Source: Granulosicoccus sp045110515 (GTDB taxonomy: Bacteria; Pseudomonadota; Gammaproteobacteria; Granulosicoccales; Granulosicoccaceae). Taken from it: 64,000 nt of DNA. The number at the start of each line of letters is the position of its first letter. Positions within the stretch are counted from its first letter, which is position 1. Below are positions 33,735 through 43,344 of this stretch, one piece after another. The stretch lies in NCBI GenBank assembly GCA_045110515.1, contig JBGCGD010000011.1:62001-126000 (forward strand). Direction: 5' to 3'. Both the position numbers and the translations under genes were made by a program. The notes under the pieces were generated by a model, which was given only the letters and a program-made list of their open reading frames with translations, was not told where the DNA came from and ran no database searches.

Positions 33735-35741
33735 TTAGTCATCAGCCAAAAGATCCATTAAGCCTTTTAATGCATCTTTTCCGGTCGCGCGTTGCTGTTC
33801 AGCTGAGGTTTTGTCCAGCTCGCCCAAAAAGACGACATCTTCGGTGGGGATATCATCTAAAAATCGACTCGCCTCGCACGCAGATGTTTCGCCAAACTGC
33901 TGCCTGGCTCTAGAACGGGTGAAAGTTAAGGTATGTCGGGCGCGCGTCATACCAACATAGGCAAGGCGACGTTCTTCCTCGATACCGTCTTCCTCAACGC
34001 TGTTTCGATGGGGTAGGAGGTTTTCCTCCATGCCCACCATGTATACATGGGGAAATTCCAGCCCTTTGGCTGCGTGCAAAGTCATCATCTGAACCTGATT
34101 GTTTTCGTTCTCCTCACTCTGCCGGGATAACATATCGTGCAGGCAAAGTGAACGAACGACTTCGGCCAGTGGTTGATCTTTTTGATCATCGTCTGTTAAC
34201 AGTCTTTCAATCCAAGCCAACAGTTCGTGGGTGTTTTCAATTGCCCTTTTTGCCTGAGGCGGCGACTCGAACTGTTTTTCAATCCAATCTTCATAGTCGA
34301 TATCTTCGAACACACCTTTGACAACAGCCAATGTGTCGCCTCTTTCAGCGTTGTCAGCGGTCAGAGTTAACCAATTAGCAAATCGCTGAAGCCTGTGCAG
34401 GCCTCTTCCTGTTAGAACGGATTCCAAACCCATATCGTGACAAGCCGCGAACAGGCTGATTTGTCTATTGGTGGCGTGAGCGCCTAACTTGGCGAGTGTT
34501 GTAGGGCCAATTTCGCGTCGGGGCGTATTGATACATCGGAGAAAGGCCGTATCGTCGTCAGGGTTTACCATCAGTTTCAAATAGGCCAACATGTCTTTTA
34601 TTTCGACTTTGTCGAAAAAGGAACTGCCTCCACTGATGGAGTAGGGAATTTTTTTCTCTCTAAGCGCTTGTTCAAATGCGCGAGACTGAAAATTACTTCG
34701 GTAGAGAATGGCGAAATCTCCCCACGGAGTATCCTTTTGAAAATGTCGAGTCATAATTTCAGCGGACACCCATTCAGCCTCGTCGAGTGAATGCTTGCAC
34801 ACCGACACGCGAAGCATGTCACCCAGTCCCAGATCGCTCCAAAGTCTCTTTTCAAAATCGTGCGGGTTGTGACTAATGACAGCATTGGCACAGCGTAAGA
34901 TTCGTTGGCTGGAGCGATAATTTTGTTCCAGCTTTATAACGCGCAGATTGGGATAGTCTTTCTTCAGTGCCATCAAGTTTTCCGGCCGGGCACCGCGCCA
35001 GGAATAGATCGATTGATCGTCATCACCGACCGCTGTTAACGCGCCGAATTTATCCACCAGCAACCTGACGAGCTCGTATTGAGCTGCGTTTGTGTCCTGA
35101 TATTCATCGACCAGTAAGTGCCGTACCCGGCCACGCCATTTATCGCGCACCTCGCGATGCTCGCGCAGAAGTGTCACAGGTAGGCTGATTAAGTCGTCGA
35201 AGTCAACGGAGTTACAGGCGCGCAGAAGTTCGTTGTAACGTGCATAGAGTAGTGCGCATACACGCTCTGAATCGTCAGCGGATTCTGCTAACGCCTGCTG
35301 CGGGTCGATAAATTCGTTTTTCCAATATGAAATCTTATTTTGCAGAACTCGCTCTTCGATGCTGCTGTTACCTTCACGGATAAGCTCTCGCAGAGCCGAT
35401 AATGAGTCCCCTTGATCGAGAATCGTGAAACCTTTGCGTAGCCCGATTGCCTCTCCGTCCTTATGCAACATATCCATGCCCAAACGATGGAAAGTAGCGA
35501 TGGTGAGCCCGCGCATTTGCTTCGCGTTGAGTTGCTTTTTTAACCGTTCACGCATTTCATTGGACGCTTTGTTGGTAAACGTCACGGCGATGATCGAACT
35601 TGGCGCGTACTGCTGTTTTTCGATGAGCCAGGCAATTTTTTGCGTGATGACACCCGTCTTACCACTCCCGGCCCCAGCCAGAACCAGCAATGGCGAGTCA
35701 AAGTGTTTTACAGCAGCGAGTTGTTGCGGGTTCAGACCCAT
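33735..35741 (-). CDS. rep: ATP-dependent DNA helicase Rep
   Basis: A superfamily 1A 3'-5' helicase that helps forks pass protein blocks. The 668-aa product starts MGLNPQQLAAVKHFDSPLLV and has Walker A LAGAGSGKTGVI at residues ~21-32, the DEYQDTNAAQYELV Walker B, VGDDDQSIYSWRGA (motif III) and KLEQNYRSSQRIL. The C-terminal motifs QMMTLHAAKGLEFPHVYMVG and RLAYVGMTRARHTL are also present. The resemblance is closer to Rep than to UvrD or PcrA. It is divergent from the HisN-like gene and lies 265 bases upstream of lon on the same strand. Confidence 0.95.
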   Translation of the reverse strand: MGLNPQQLAAVKHFDSPLLVLAGAGSGKTGVITQKIAWLIEKQQYAPSSIIAVTFTNKASNEMRERLKKQLNAKQMRGLTIATFHRLGMDMLHKDGEAIGLRKGFTILDQGDSLSALRELIREGNSSIEERVLQNKISYWKNEFIDPQQALAESADDSERVCALLYARYNELLRACNSVDFDDLISLPVTLLREHREVRDKWRGRVRHLLVDEYQDTNAAQYELVRLLVDKFGALTAVGDDDQSIYSWRGARPENLMALKKDYPNLRVIKLEQNYRSSQRILRCANAVISHNPHDFEKRLWSDLGLGDMLRVSVCKHSLDEAEWVSAEIMTRHFQKDTPWGDFAILYRSNFQSRAFEQALREKKIPYSISGGSSFFDKVEIKDMLAYLKLMVNPDDDTAFLRCINTPRREIGPTTLAKLGAHATNRQISLFAACHDMGLESVLTGRGLHRLQRFANWLTLTADNAERGDTLAVVKGVFEDIDYEDWIEKQFESPPQAKRAIENTHELLAWIERLLTDDDQKDQPLAEVVRSLCLHDMLSRQSEENENNQVQMMTLHAAKGLEFPHVYMVGMEENLLPHRNSVEEDGIEEERRLAYVGMTRARHTLTFTRSRARQQFGETSACEASRFLDDIPTEDVVFLGELDKTSAEQQRATGKDALKGLMDLLADD

Positions 35742-35900
35742 TTGGCGGTTTGTGGACAGACTGGAAGCGGGGAGGCAAGTCTACTGATTTCTGCGAAGAA
35801 TGTTCAGTCTTGACAAGTGATGAATTTTTTTAATGGGTTCGCGCCCGAGGACTGAGGCACGTATACTACTGCCTGAAAAATTTCAATTTTTGGAGTGTTT

Positions 35901-36716
35901 GTGAATCCCGATCTGCCATCAGCGCGCAGTGCTGCTGAAGAAGCTGCAAGCGCCGCAGAATCTGTTATTAGTGAGTTTGTGCAACGGGGTAACTGGAGCG
36001 TTACCTTGAAGCAGGACACTTCGCCAGTTACCGAAGTGGACGTCGCCTCAGAACGTTGCATTAAGGAAATCCTGACAAGAGCACTTCCACAGGCTGCCTT
36101 TTTTGGAGAGGAAACCGGCAGGGCTGCGGGCGTTGGCGCATCAAATTGTAGATGGTTGGTTGATCCCATTGACGGCACAAAAAGTTTTATTCGCGGTATG
36201 CGGTACTTCTCAACGCAAATTGCGCTCGAAGTCGAAAATGAGCTGGTTATTGGTGTTTCAAATGCTCAAGGTTATGGTGAGCGTTTGGTGGGTGTGAAGG
36301 GTGAGGGTGTTTGGCTCAATGGCAAGCCTGTTCAATGCAGCCCGGTAACGGAAATAAAAGATGCCTTCCTGTCATCGGGAAACCTAACCGCGTTAGCATC
36401 AGATACTCGAAGCTGGCAGGGGTATGGCGACATTGTGCGCCAAGCCCGCCGCGTGCGTGGTTACGGAGATTTTTGCCACTATCATCAGCTGTGTAGCGGC
36501 CAGACCGATTTAATCATCGAATCAGATGTCAATATTCTCGATATCGCCGCATTAACCGTAGGTGTTCGAGAAGCGGGTGGCATTATCACCGACCTTGAAG
36601 GCAAGGCTATTGACGAACATACAACCTCAGTACTAGCAGCTTGCACTGAAGCCCTGCATGCCCAGGCCTTATCTATGCTGGCCGATTTTGCGCATCGACG
36701 ACGAGGCGGCTGCTAA
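35901..36716 (+). CDS. Inositol-monophosphatase family phosphatase, HisN-like
   Basis: A Mg-dependent phosphomonoesterase of 271 aa. Metal ligands are seen in FFGEET, DPIDGTKSFIRG near residue 86 and the C-terminal NILDIAALTVGVREAGG. The fuller patterns DGTKSFIRGMRYFSTQIAL and GYGDFCHYHQLCSG are those of the HisN-type histidinol-phosphatases rather than CysQ or SuhB, so the likely reaction is L-histidinol phosphate to histidinol. GTG at 35901 has TGGAG five bases upstream; the in-frame GTG at 35895 overlaps that site. A TATACT -10-like box lies at 35862. The cyclase gene begins 2 bases after the stop. Confidence 0.85.
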   Translation: MNPDLPSARSAAEEAASAAESVISEFVQRGNWSVTLKQDTSPVTEVDVASERCIKEILTRALPQAAFFGEETGRAAGVGASNCRWLVDPIDGTKSFIRGMRYFSTQIALEVENELVIGVSNAQGYGERLVGVKGEGVWLNGKPVQCSPVTEIKDAFLSSGNLTALASDTRSWQGYGDIVRQARRVRGYGDFCHYHQLCSGQTDLIIESDVNILDIAALTVGVREAGGIITDLEGKAIDEHTTSVLAACTEALHAQALSMLADFAHRRRGGC

Positions 36717-36717
36717 G

Positions 36718-37998
36718 TTGAAATTACCTTATTACAACGCAAACCGGCGAAGCGTTACTTTCACGCTGTTATTACTGTTGGTATTACTGCTTTTGGTCTT
36801 TACAGGTCTGGGTGTTTTTCGCCTGTATTTTGATTTTGACTGGATGGGAGATGCTGCTGATTCCGGCCAGTTTTTTTCACTCAAGATTCGTGGTGGTCAA
36901 TCCTTAAATTTATTTGAATCTGAACCTTTTGGTCGAGTGTTCTGGTTCACTCAATTGACGCTCGTCGCTCTGGCGATCCTTATGCCGCTGTTCCGCATCG
37001 TTGGGGGGGCCGTGCTTGCTGTGCTAACGACTATTGGGCTTACGGTACTGCATTTCCAACTAGCTGAACCCGTGCCGAACATACCCCTCGAATTCGTGTT
37101 GTTAATCGTACTTGTGCTGTTTTCTGTCTATGTGTTACTCAGTTATATCGTGGAGGTCAGAGACAGAAAGCGTGTCAACCAGCTACTCAGTCAATATGTC
37201 CCGGAAGAACTTGCTAACGAGTACAGACGGGACCCGCAAATTTATGAACTACGCGGTGAGGAGCGTAATATCAGCGTGCTATTTTGCGATGTTGTCGGAT
37301 TCTCGGCCATCAGCGAACAACTTGAACCGCAGCAGTTAGCTCAATGGCTTAATTTATTTTTTGCTCATGTCAGTCGTATTGTTGTTAGGTACCGAGGAGC
37401 CATAGACAAGTATATGGGTGACAGCGTAATGGCTGTGTGGGGAGCGCCGGCGCGTAGTGAATCTCACGCCTATGATGCGCTGTCCGCAGCGATGGATATT
37501 CAATCAGAGATTGAAAGCCTGAATCGTAAATGTCTGGAACAAAAGCTTCCAACAGTGACGCTGGGAATCGGCATTAGTACAGGACCTGCAATGGTGGGCC
37601 CGTTAGGGTCAGAATACCGAATGGATTACACAGTCATCGGTGACACTGTTAATGTCGCTCAGCGATTAGAAGAGCAAACACGCAAATATCAGGTCGCTAT
37701 TATTGTCAGCGATAAAACGGCTGAGGCCTTGCCAGAGATGCAGTTCCGGGAACTGGATACCGTCACAGTTAAAGGCAGAAAGCAGACGGTCACTATGTAC
37801 GAACCGCTGGGCGTCGAAGAGCAAATGAACGACACTGTTCTGAACTGGCTGAAAATGCATAAAAAAGCGATGAAGGCGAGTAAATCCGGCGATTGGGACC
37901 TAGCAACAGAGCTCTTTACTCAGCTTCGGGAAGACTGGGGACCTCAGGGCATGTACGATTTGTACCTTCGCGGCATCGAGCAGGCTCGTAAGCTCTGA
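36718..37998 (+). CDS. Membrane class III adenylate/guanylate cyclase
   Basis: A 426-aa membrane cyclase. About four predicted helices (residues ~14-140) lead through the LLSQYVPEELANEYRRDP linker to a class III catalytic domain. Metal-binding Asp residues lie in FCDVVGFS (~191) and KYMGDSVMAVWG (~235). The transition-state Asn and Arg are in IGDTVNVAQRLE. The Lys before YMGD and the Thr in MDYTVIG favour ATP over GTP, so cyclic AMP is the likely product. A short TPR-like C-terminus follows. I chose TTG at 36718, 2 bases after the upstream stop; an ATG at 36658 overlapping the upstream gene is the alternative. Confidence 0.88.
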   Translation: MKLPYYNANRRSVTFTLLLLLVLLLLVFTGLGVFRLYFDFDWMGDAADSGQFFSLKIRGGQSLNLFESEPFGRVFWFTQLTLVALAILMPLFRIVGGAVLAVLTTIGLTVLHFQLAEPVPNIPLEFVLLIVLVLFSVYVLLSYIVEVRDRKRVNQLLSQYVPEELANEYRRDPQIYELRGEERNISVLFCDVVGFSAISEQLEPQQLAQWLNLFFAHVSRIVVRYRGAIDKYMGDSVMAVWGAPARSESHAYDALSAAMDIQSEIESLNRKCLEQKLPTVTLGIGISTGPAMVGPLGSEYRMDYTVIGDTVNVAQRLEEQTRKYQVAIIVSDKTAEALPEMQFRELDTVTVKGRKQTVTMYEPLGVEEQMNDTVLNWLKMHKKAMKASKSGDWDLATELFTQLREDWGPQGMYDLYLRGIEQARKL

Positions 37999-38023
37999 CG
38001 ATTAAGAAAGCAATGGAAACACG

Positions 38024-38740
38024 CTATAGGCTGTCAGTTGGTGATGAAACCCAACGTTGACCGTCAAAATGTTCTTGGGGCCTGAAATCCGTTTTGTATT
38101 GCATTTTTTGACAACCATCTACCCAATAGCCCAGATACAAGTAGGGAATATTCATCGACTGGCATAGCTCGATTTGCTTTAGGATGCAGAACCGTCCCAA
38201 TCCTCTTTGAGAAAACTCTGGGTCGAAAAACGTGTACACCGCAGATAAGCCCTCAGTTGTAGCGTCGGTCACTGCGACAGCTACCAGCTGGTTAGCTTTT
38301 CTGACCTCGACAAACAGCGCTTCACCCCAAGGATTTAATAGGAAGCGTTTGAAGTCTTCCGGTTCCGGGTTGTCCATGCCACCGGCGGCGTGCCGGGCTG
38401 TTAAATATCGCGAATAGAGTTCAAAGTGCTCATCAAAGTATTCTGCGGGCCTGTAGTCGATAGTCAGGTCGCCGTTTTGTGCCAGATTTCTTTTATCAGT
38501 GCGGCGTAGGGCAAACTCATGGCATAAAATTCGAACCGGGACGCAGGCAGAACAGTCGACACATCCGGGACGGTAGACGTATTCACCCGAGCGTCTAAAG
38601 CCGCGTTTGATCAGTTGGTTGTAAACAGCTTTAGGATTGGGATGATGCGGATCAGCATAAATGTTGACAGCTTCCCTACCATCGAGATAGCTACAAGGGT
38701 TTACAGAACCCTGATAGAGTTTTATTCGCTGCTGTGACAT
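38024..38740 (-). CDS. bpt: Aspartate/glutamate leucyltransferase Bpt
   Basis: An N-degron pathway enzyme that transfers leucine from Leu-tRNA to proteins with N-terminal Asp or Glu, marking them for ClpS/ClpAP. The 238-aa product has the ATE N-terminal PCSYLDGREAVNIY, the cysteine cluster GCVDCSACVPVRI near residue 60, and the C-terminal GLGRFCILKQIELC and YLGYWVDGCQKMQYK. Length fits Bpt rather than the longer eukaryotic ATE1. In many relatives aat and clpA are close by, but here the neighbours are a cyclase and exonuclease I. Confidence 0.94.
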   Translation of the reverse strand: MSQQRIKLYQGSVNPCSYLDGREAVNIYADPHHPNPKAVYNQLIKRGFRRSGEYVYRPGCVDCSACVPVRILCHEFALRRTDKRNLAQNGDLTIDYRPAEYFDEHFELYSRYLTARHAAGGMDNPEPEDFKRFLLNPWGEALFVEVRKANQLVAVAVTDATTEGLSAVYTFFDPEFSQRGLGRFCILKQIELCQSMNIPYLYLGYWVDGCQKMQYKTDFRPQEHFDGQRWVSSPTDSL

Positions 38741-38775
38741 TCAGTCAATACTAACAGAGGTATTTAACAGGATCG

Positions 38776-40239
38776 TTAATGTTGTATGCCGAGTTTTTCT
38801 CGGAGGTGTTTCCCGTAGTCTGCTAATGATTCTCGAAGCGCTTTGTTGCCGTCGGTCCATGCCGTGTCATCGGCCAACTCGGCGTCGAATTCGTCGAAGT
38901 TAAGCCATGGAGCGGTTGTATTGGTGAGTCTGCTTGTACAGTGTTCTTGCCAAAGCTGCGCATCTTCGGATGACATCCTGTCCGGGAAATTTCGGGCGAG
39001 ATATCGAAAGACTATTTCGTCCAAGCGTTTGTCGTCAAAAAAACCACGATGCTCCGATAAGCTAGATGAGTCAGGGAGGTCCTCTCGAATTGTGGCAAGC
39101 CGTTGTCTGTCGGATTGAGACAGAAAGCTACCCGTGTATAGCGTACCGTCGACATCTCTATCGGTATCATCAGGCCACTCACGCGTCATTGCCTTCACGA
39201 TGTTGTCTAGTACGGTTTCTTCGAACCAGTTAGGCAGCTGCAACACACGCTGCCGTGTGCTCTCCACGTCGATGCCGAGTCGTGCAGCGTCTTCATCTCT
39301 CAAACTAGCCATAGGAACCAGAACAGGGCATTTATTTATTTGTATGGTTCGTAGCCCCGGTCGTGGAGCTGCCCCATCTGCTCGCTCTTCAGCTTTCGTG
39401 AATAGGCGTAATGCAATCTCATCGCTATCGAGTGTGGACAAATACGCTGGGTCGACGCTTAAGTCTAAAACGATAATGCTGTTGTTATTCTGTGGGTGAC
39501 GGGTCAGCGGCACCACCGGGCTGATATGTTGCTGGCTGGCTGGAATCATTCCTGAAACCTGTAAGCAAGGCTGCCTGTCGCGAGTATTCAAAATGGCGGC
39601 AACATCTTGTTTTGATCGATGGCTGAATGCGTAATCAAAAAGGCGAGGTTGAACCTGCTTAATGAGTTTAGCCATGCCGATAGTTGCCCATACGTCTGAC
39701 ATCGCATCATGTGCGTGCGCGTGTTCAATGTTGTTTGCAGCACTTAGATGTTCCAATTTGTTAGACGCGCTGCCATCTTCGTTACAGGGCCATTGAATAC
39801 CATCAGGACGTAGTGCTCTTGTCAGCCTTACAACGTCAAGCAGATCCCATCGAGAGCACCCGTCTTTCCATTCTTGTTCGTACGCATCAAACAAATTACG
39901 AAACAAGGTATGGCGCGTAAATTCATCATCGAAACGGATGTTGTTATAACCCACAGAACAAGTGCCGGGGAATGTCATCTCTTGTCGAATACGTGAAATA
40001 AATTCTGATTCAGGTAGTCCCTCCTTGTTAACAAGTTGGGGTGTGATGCCTGTGACGCGGCAGGCGCCGGGTTGCGGCAGATAGTCCAGACTTTGTCGGC
40101 AATAAATAACTAAGGGCTCGCCGATGACGTTTAGATCGGCATCTGTTCTAACCCCGGCGAACTGGCAGGGGCGGTCCCATGCGGGATGTGTGCCGAAGGT
40201 TTCGTAATCGAACCAGTAAAAGCTCGTGGTTTTATTCAC
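38776..40239 (-). CDS. sbcB: Exodeoxyribonuclease I
   Basis: A DnaQ-fold 3'-5' single-strand exonuclease involved in recombination and mismatch repair. Exo motifs are visible: FYWFDYETFGTHPAWDRPCQFAG at the N-terminus (catalytic Asp and Glu), GYNNIRFDDEFTRH near residue 97 and HDAMSDVWATIGMAKL near 177. The SH3-like and helical C-terminal domains follow, giving the normal 487 aa. The start is GTG at 40239, overlapping the stop of the upstream DUF2058 gene (GTGA), so translation is coupled. Confidence 0.94.
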   Translation of the reverse strand: MNKTTSFYWFDYETFGTHPAWDRPCQFAGVRTDADLNVIGEPLVIYCRQSLDYLPQPGACRVTGITPQLVNKEGLPESEFISRIRQEMTFPGTCSVGYNNIRFDDEFTRHTLFRNLFDAYEQEWKDGCSRWDLLDVVRLTRALRPDGIQWPCNEDGSASNKLEHLSAANNIEHAHAHDAMSDVWATIGMAKLIKQVQPRLFDYAFSHRSKQDVAAILNTRDRQPCLQVSGMIPASQQHISPVVPLTRHPQNNNSIIVLDLSVDPAYLSTLDSDEIALRLFTKAEERADGAAPRPGLRTIQINKCPVLVPMASLRDEDAARLGIDVESTRQRVLQLPNWFEETVLDNIVKAMTREWPDDTDRDVDGTLYTGSFLSQSDRQRLATIREDLPDSSSLSEHRGFFDDKRLDEIVFRYLARNFPDRMSSEDAQLWQEHCTSRLTNTTAPWLNFDEFDAELADDTAWTDGNKALRESLADYGKHLREKLGIQH

Positions 40240-40736
40240 CAGACAATGTCATCCGGTACAGCAAAGTCCTCATAACCCTCATTGTCATCAGAAGAATCTG
40301 ACTGCGTCGTTACCACAGCCCATTGCGGGTTTATCTCGCGAATTTGATCAGCTACGGTATTCGGCACGAGTCGTGTTGAGCCGTTCAGCCGCGTTATGGT
40401 CAAGCTGCCATCTACGAGTTGTTTTCTGATGTCTTCTTTCACGTGAAGTTCACGTATTCGGTTTTGTAAGGTAAAGCGATAAACAACATCGCCTGCAAAC
40501 TCTTTAGATTCAGTCGATTCGATCAGGGTTTTTATTTTTGCCTTGGTGGCTTTGCGTTCTTCCGTCGCTTTGTCTACGGCTTCCTGAGCCATAGCCTGTT
40601 TTTTATTGCGCTGATCACTCGCAGAAATCCCACTTTTTTTAGGCTTACGATTGTGTCGTTGTTTACCTTTTGCAGGTTCTTTAGCGGTTTGCTTAAACCC
40701 GGCTTGTAGTAACTGATCGCGAAGGGAATCAGACAT
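40236..40736 (-). CDS. DUF2058 (YaiL-like) protein
   Basis: A 166-aa, highly charged cytoplasmic protein. MSDSLRDQLLQAGF at the N-terminus is followed by a Lys-rich stretch. A conserved C-terminal part (YRFTLQNRIRELHVKEDIRKQLVDGSL ... VPNTVADQIREINPQWAVV) matches the DUF2058 family, of which E. coli YaiL is a member. The function is unknown; ribosome or nucleoid association has been suggested for the family but is not shown here. I chose the ATG at 40736; a start 48 bases upstream would add a hydrophobic stretch absent from the family. Confidence 0.85.
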   Translation of the reverse strand: MSDSLRDQLLQAGFKQTAKEPAKGKQRHNRKPKKSGISASDQRNKKQAMAQEAVDKATEERKATKAKIKTLIESTESKEFAGDVVYRFTLQNRIRELHVKEDIRKQLVDGSLTITRLNGSTRLVPNTVADQIREINPQWAVVTTQSDSSDDNEGYEDFAVPDDIVW

Positions 40737-40850
40737 GACTTTAATGACAAACGTTAGTGGTAGGAGAAGAGTGTAATTCAGCACGGTCCATTGTACAGAG
40801 GTTAGCAGTTGGGAACCGTCTGTTCGAATGCTAAGACGCCTTGATCGTTC

Positions 40851-41624
40851 TCATCGGTCGTGAAAAAAATCGGTGCAAATACGGCTGAACTGTGCAGGCT
40901 TTTCTGCATGTGGCCAGTGACCGGCACCAACGATTATTTTGAGGGACGGGTCGGAAAAATGGTGTTTTATTCCTGCTTCATCGCTGGCGGTCAGGTAGTC
41001 GCTGTTTCCGCCTTTGATGAACAGGGTAGGCACGTCTACTCGCTGTTGCATTGTCGGTGGCCGGGATATATTCGGGTAGTCGGCGGCCAGCTGCTTAACA
41101 TCAAAACGCCAACGAAATCGTTTTGACTCGTGCTGATACAGACCTTTGAGCAAAAATGCCCTCACGCCAGCATCGGTCACAGCAGATTTCAGTTGAGCGT
41201 CTGCCTGGCGACGATCCTCTAGTACATCGAGTTGAATGGATAGCAATGCATCGAATATTTCCTGATGATGGGGGGGATACTGCTTAGGCGCGATATCTAC
41301 AATGCAGAGCCGCTGTAAACCTTTGGCGCGCGGGTTTCCGGCAATGGCCATGGCAACTTTTCCACCCAGAGAATGGCCCAGCAGATGATATTGGCGAATC
41401 CCTAAGGCGGCCAGCTCATCCAGAACCAGCTCTGCCATATTTTCCAGAGTTAGAGACTCATTCGACGGTGATTTTCCATGACCTGGAAGGTCCATTCTGA
41501 CTATGGATAGCCCTCGCTCCATGTGCAAAGACACGGATCGAAAATTGTCCAAGTCGCCAAATAAACCGTGCAACATGACCAAAACAGGGCCGTTCCCCGA
41601 TTGTTGAGAGTGCAATCTGCTCAT
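40851..41624 (-). CDS. Alpha/beta hydrolase, YbfF-like esterase
   Basis: A 257-aa alpha/beta-fold hydrolase. The oxyanion region is LVMLHGLFGDLDNF, the nucleophile elbow is LLGHSLGGKVAM (Ser near residue 91), and the catalytic His is in VGAGHWPHAEKP near the C-terminus. An acidic residue in the GGNSDYLT loop probably completes the triad. The pattern matches E. coli YbfF, an acyl-ester hydrolase of unclear physiological substrate. I chose ATG 41624, with GAGG eight bases upstream; an in-frame TTG at 41696 would overlap the divergent gshA start. Confidence 0.88.
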   Translation of the reverse strand: MSRLHSQQSGNGPVLVMLHGLFGDLDNFRSVSLHMERGLSIVRMDLPGHGKSPSNESLTLENMAELVLDELAALGIRQYHLLGHSLGGKVAMAIAGNPRAKGLQRLCIVDIAPKQYPPHHQEIFDALLSIQLDVLEDRRQADAQLKSAVTDAGVRAFLLKGLYQHESKRFRWRFDVKQLAADYPNISRPPTMQQRVDVPTLFIKGGNSDYLTASDEAGIKHHFSDPSLKIIVGAGHWPHAEKPAQFSRICTDFFHDR

Positions 41625-41675
41625 AAGGGGGGCCTCTGGGTTACACTCCCGCCTCGCAAATGTGAGATTTTCATC

Positions 41676-43328
41676 GTGTACTCCGAGGTTAGACAAAGAA
41701 CTGAGAGATTGGTCGCTTCGCTGAATCCGAGTGTTTTAGCGGCCCGCAAGATTGGACTTGAAAAGGAGTCTTTGCGAGTAAGTGCAGCGGGTGGAATATC
41801 CCAGACTGATCATCCCCAATCTTTGGGAGCTGCGCTGACCCATCCATCAATCACCACCGATTTCTCTGAAGCGTTGCTGGAGATGGTAACACCGCCTTGT
41901 GACTCTGCTGCCCAGGCATTGGATTATTTAACCGTCATTCATCAGTTTATCGCTGCCAGATTGCCAGAAAATGAGCACATCTGGAACACCAGCATGCCGT
42001 GCATTTTGCGCGGTGGTGAAAGTGTGCGTATTGGTGAGTACGGCACCTCACATAGTGGGCGAATGAAGCACGCCTACCGACGGGGATTGGGCCTACGCTA
42101 CGGTCGCAGAATGCAAGCGATCGCTGGCGTGCATTTCAATTTTTCTATGCCCGAGAACGCGTGGTCGCTGAGGCGCGCATTACTCGCGGGTGATCCGCTC
42201 GCTTCTTCGGCTGACTATGCATCGACGGGTGACTCAGTTTCTAGCGAACAGAGCATCAAAGAGCGTACCGACGGTTATTTTCAGATGATGCAGAACCTGA
42301 TGCGTATTGGTTGGGTTGTGCCTTACCTGTTCGGTGCTTCTCCAGCTATTTGCAGCACATTCCTGGCACCCGGTGAAGGGGATGAATTTGACGTTTGGAA
42401 TCAAAGTACCCGCTATGCGCCTTATGGGACATCGCTACGAATGGGTAAGATAGGTTATCGCTACCGGGAAGATGAACCCATTGATTTAAGTGTCAGACAC
42501 ACGAGTATAGAAGCCTACATTGAGGACATAATCGCTCATGTTAGTACCGTACATCCTCCTTATGAAAAGCTGGGTATCAAAGATGAGCAGGGTGACTATC
42601 AGCAATTAAGTGCTGCGCGTCTTCAGATAGAAAATGAGTACTACAGTACCGTTCGACCCAAGCAAATCCCCGAATCGGGTGAATTGCCTATTTACGCGTT
42701 GAAACAGCGTGGTATTCGTTACCTTGAATTGCGCTCGGTAGACGTTAATTTGTTCGATCCGGTCGGTGTAAATCTCGAGCAGATAGCAATGCTGGAAATG
42801 CTGATGATGTTCGCATGGCTTGCAACGCCTGAACCGCTCTCTGCTGAAGAGATGGACATCAATAAGGACAATGTAAATTGCGTTGCACATCGTGGCCGCG
42901 AGCCTGGCTTACAGCTACAGAAACTCGATGGTGCAGTGCCGTTAACGGACTGGGGGCAGGAAATACTGGATGCGATAGAACCGATTGCAGCCTGGTTGGA
43001 TAGTCAGCAAGATAAGCCGCTTTACGTTCCCGCATTGCAGTCTCAAAGAGCCAAATTCGAGGATGCGGAATTAACACCTTCTGCAAAAATGATTGCAGGC
43101 ATTAAATCGTGCGGCTCTTTCTTCGAGCATGCTCAAATGCATTCTCTTGAGCATGACAAGTGGTTAAAAGAGAATACGCATAATGCCGCTCTGCATGAGA
43201 AGCTAGCAAACCTTGTTGAAGAGTCGCGCCGTAAGCAAGTTGAGCTGGAAGCCTCGAGCACGTGTGTATTCGATGATTTTATTGCCAACTATCTGGGACA
43301 GATTCACAGCAATTCAACCTCACTGTGA
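41676..43328 (+). CDS. gshA: Glutamate-cysteine ligase (E. coli type)
   Basis: This enzyme makes gamma-glutamylcysteine, the first step of glutathione synthesis. The 550-aa product carries family motifs: IGLEKESLRVSAAGGISQTDHP near the N-terminus, LTHPSITTDFSEALLEMVTP, AIAGVHFNFSMP, ISS-like LFGASPAIC and RGIRYLELRSVDVNLFDP, matching the E. coli GshA group. The likely start is GTG at 41676. An upstream in-frame ATG at 41568 would overlap the divergent hydrolase gene and add unrelated residues, and a TTG at 41709 is also possible. mobA starts 16 bases after the stop. Confidence 0.93.
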   Translation: MYSEVRQRTERLVASLNPSVLAARKIGLEKESLRVSAAGGISQTDHPQSLGAALTHPSITTDFSEALLEMVTPPCDSAAQALDYLTVIHQFIAARLPENEHIWNTSMPCILRGGESVRIGEYGTSHSGRMKHAYRRGLGLRYGRRMQAIAGVHFNFSMPENAWSLRRALLAGDPLASSADYASTGDSVSSEQSIKERTDGYFQMMQNLMRIGWVVPYLFGASPAICSTFLAPGEGDEFDVWNQSTRYAPYGTSLRMGKIGYRYREDEPIDLSVRHTSIEAYIEDIIAHVSTVHPPYEKLGIKDEQGDYQQLSAARLQIENEYYSTVRPKQIPESGELPIYALKQRGIRYLELRSVDVNLFDPVGVNLEQIAMLEMLMMFAWLATPEPLSAEEMDINKDNVNCVAHRGREPGLQLQKLDGAVPLTDWGQEILDAIEPIAAWLDSQQDKPLYVPALQSQRAKFEDAELTPSAKMIAGIKSCGSFFEHAQMHSLEHDKWLKENTHNAALHEKLANLVEESRRKQVELEASSTCVFDDFIANYLGQIHSNSTSL

Positions 43329-43344
43329 AGGATGTGGTCGCCTC

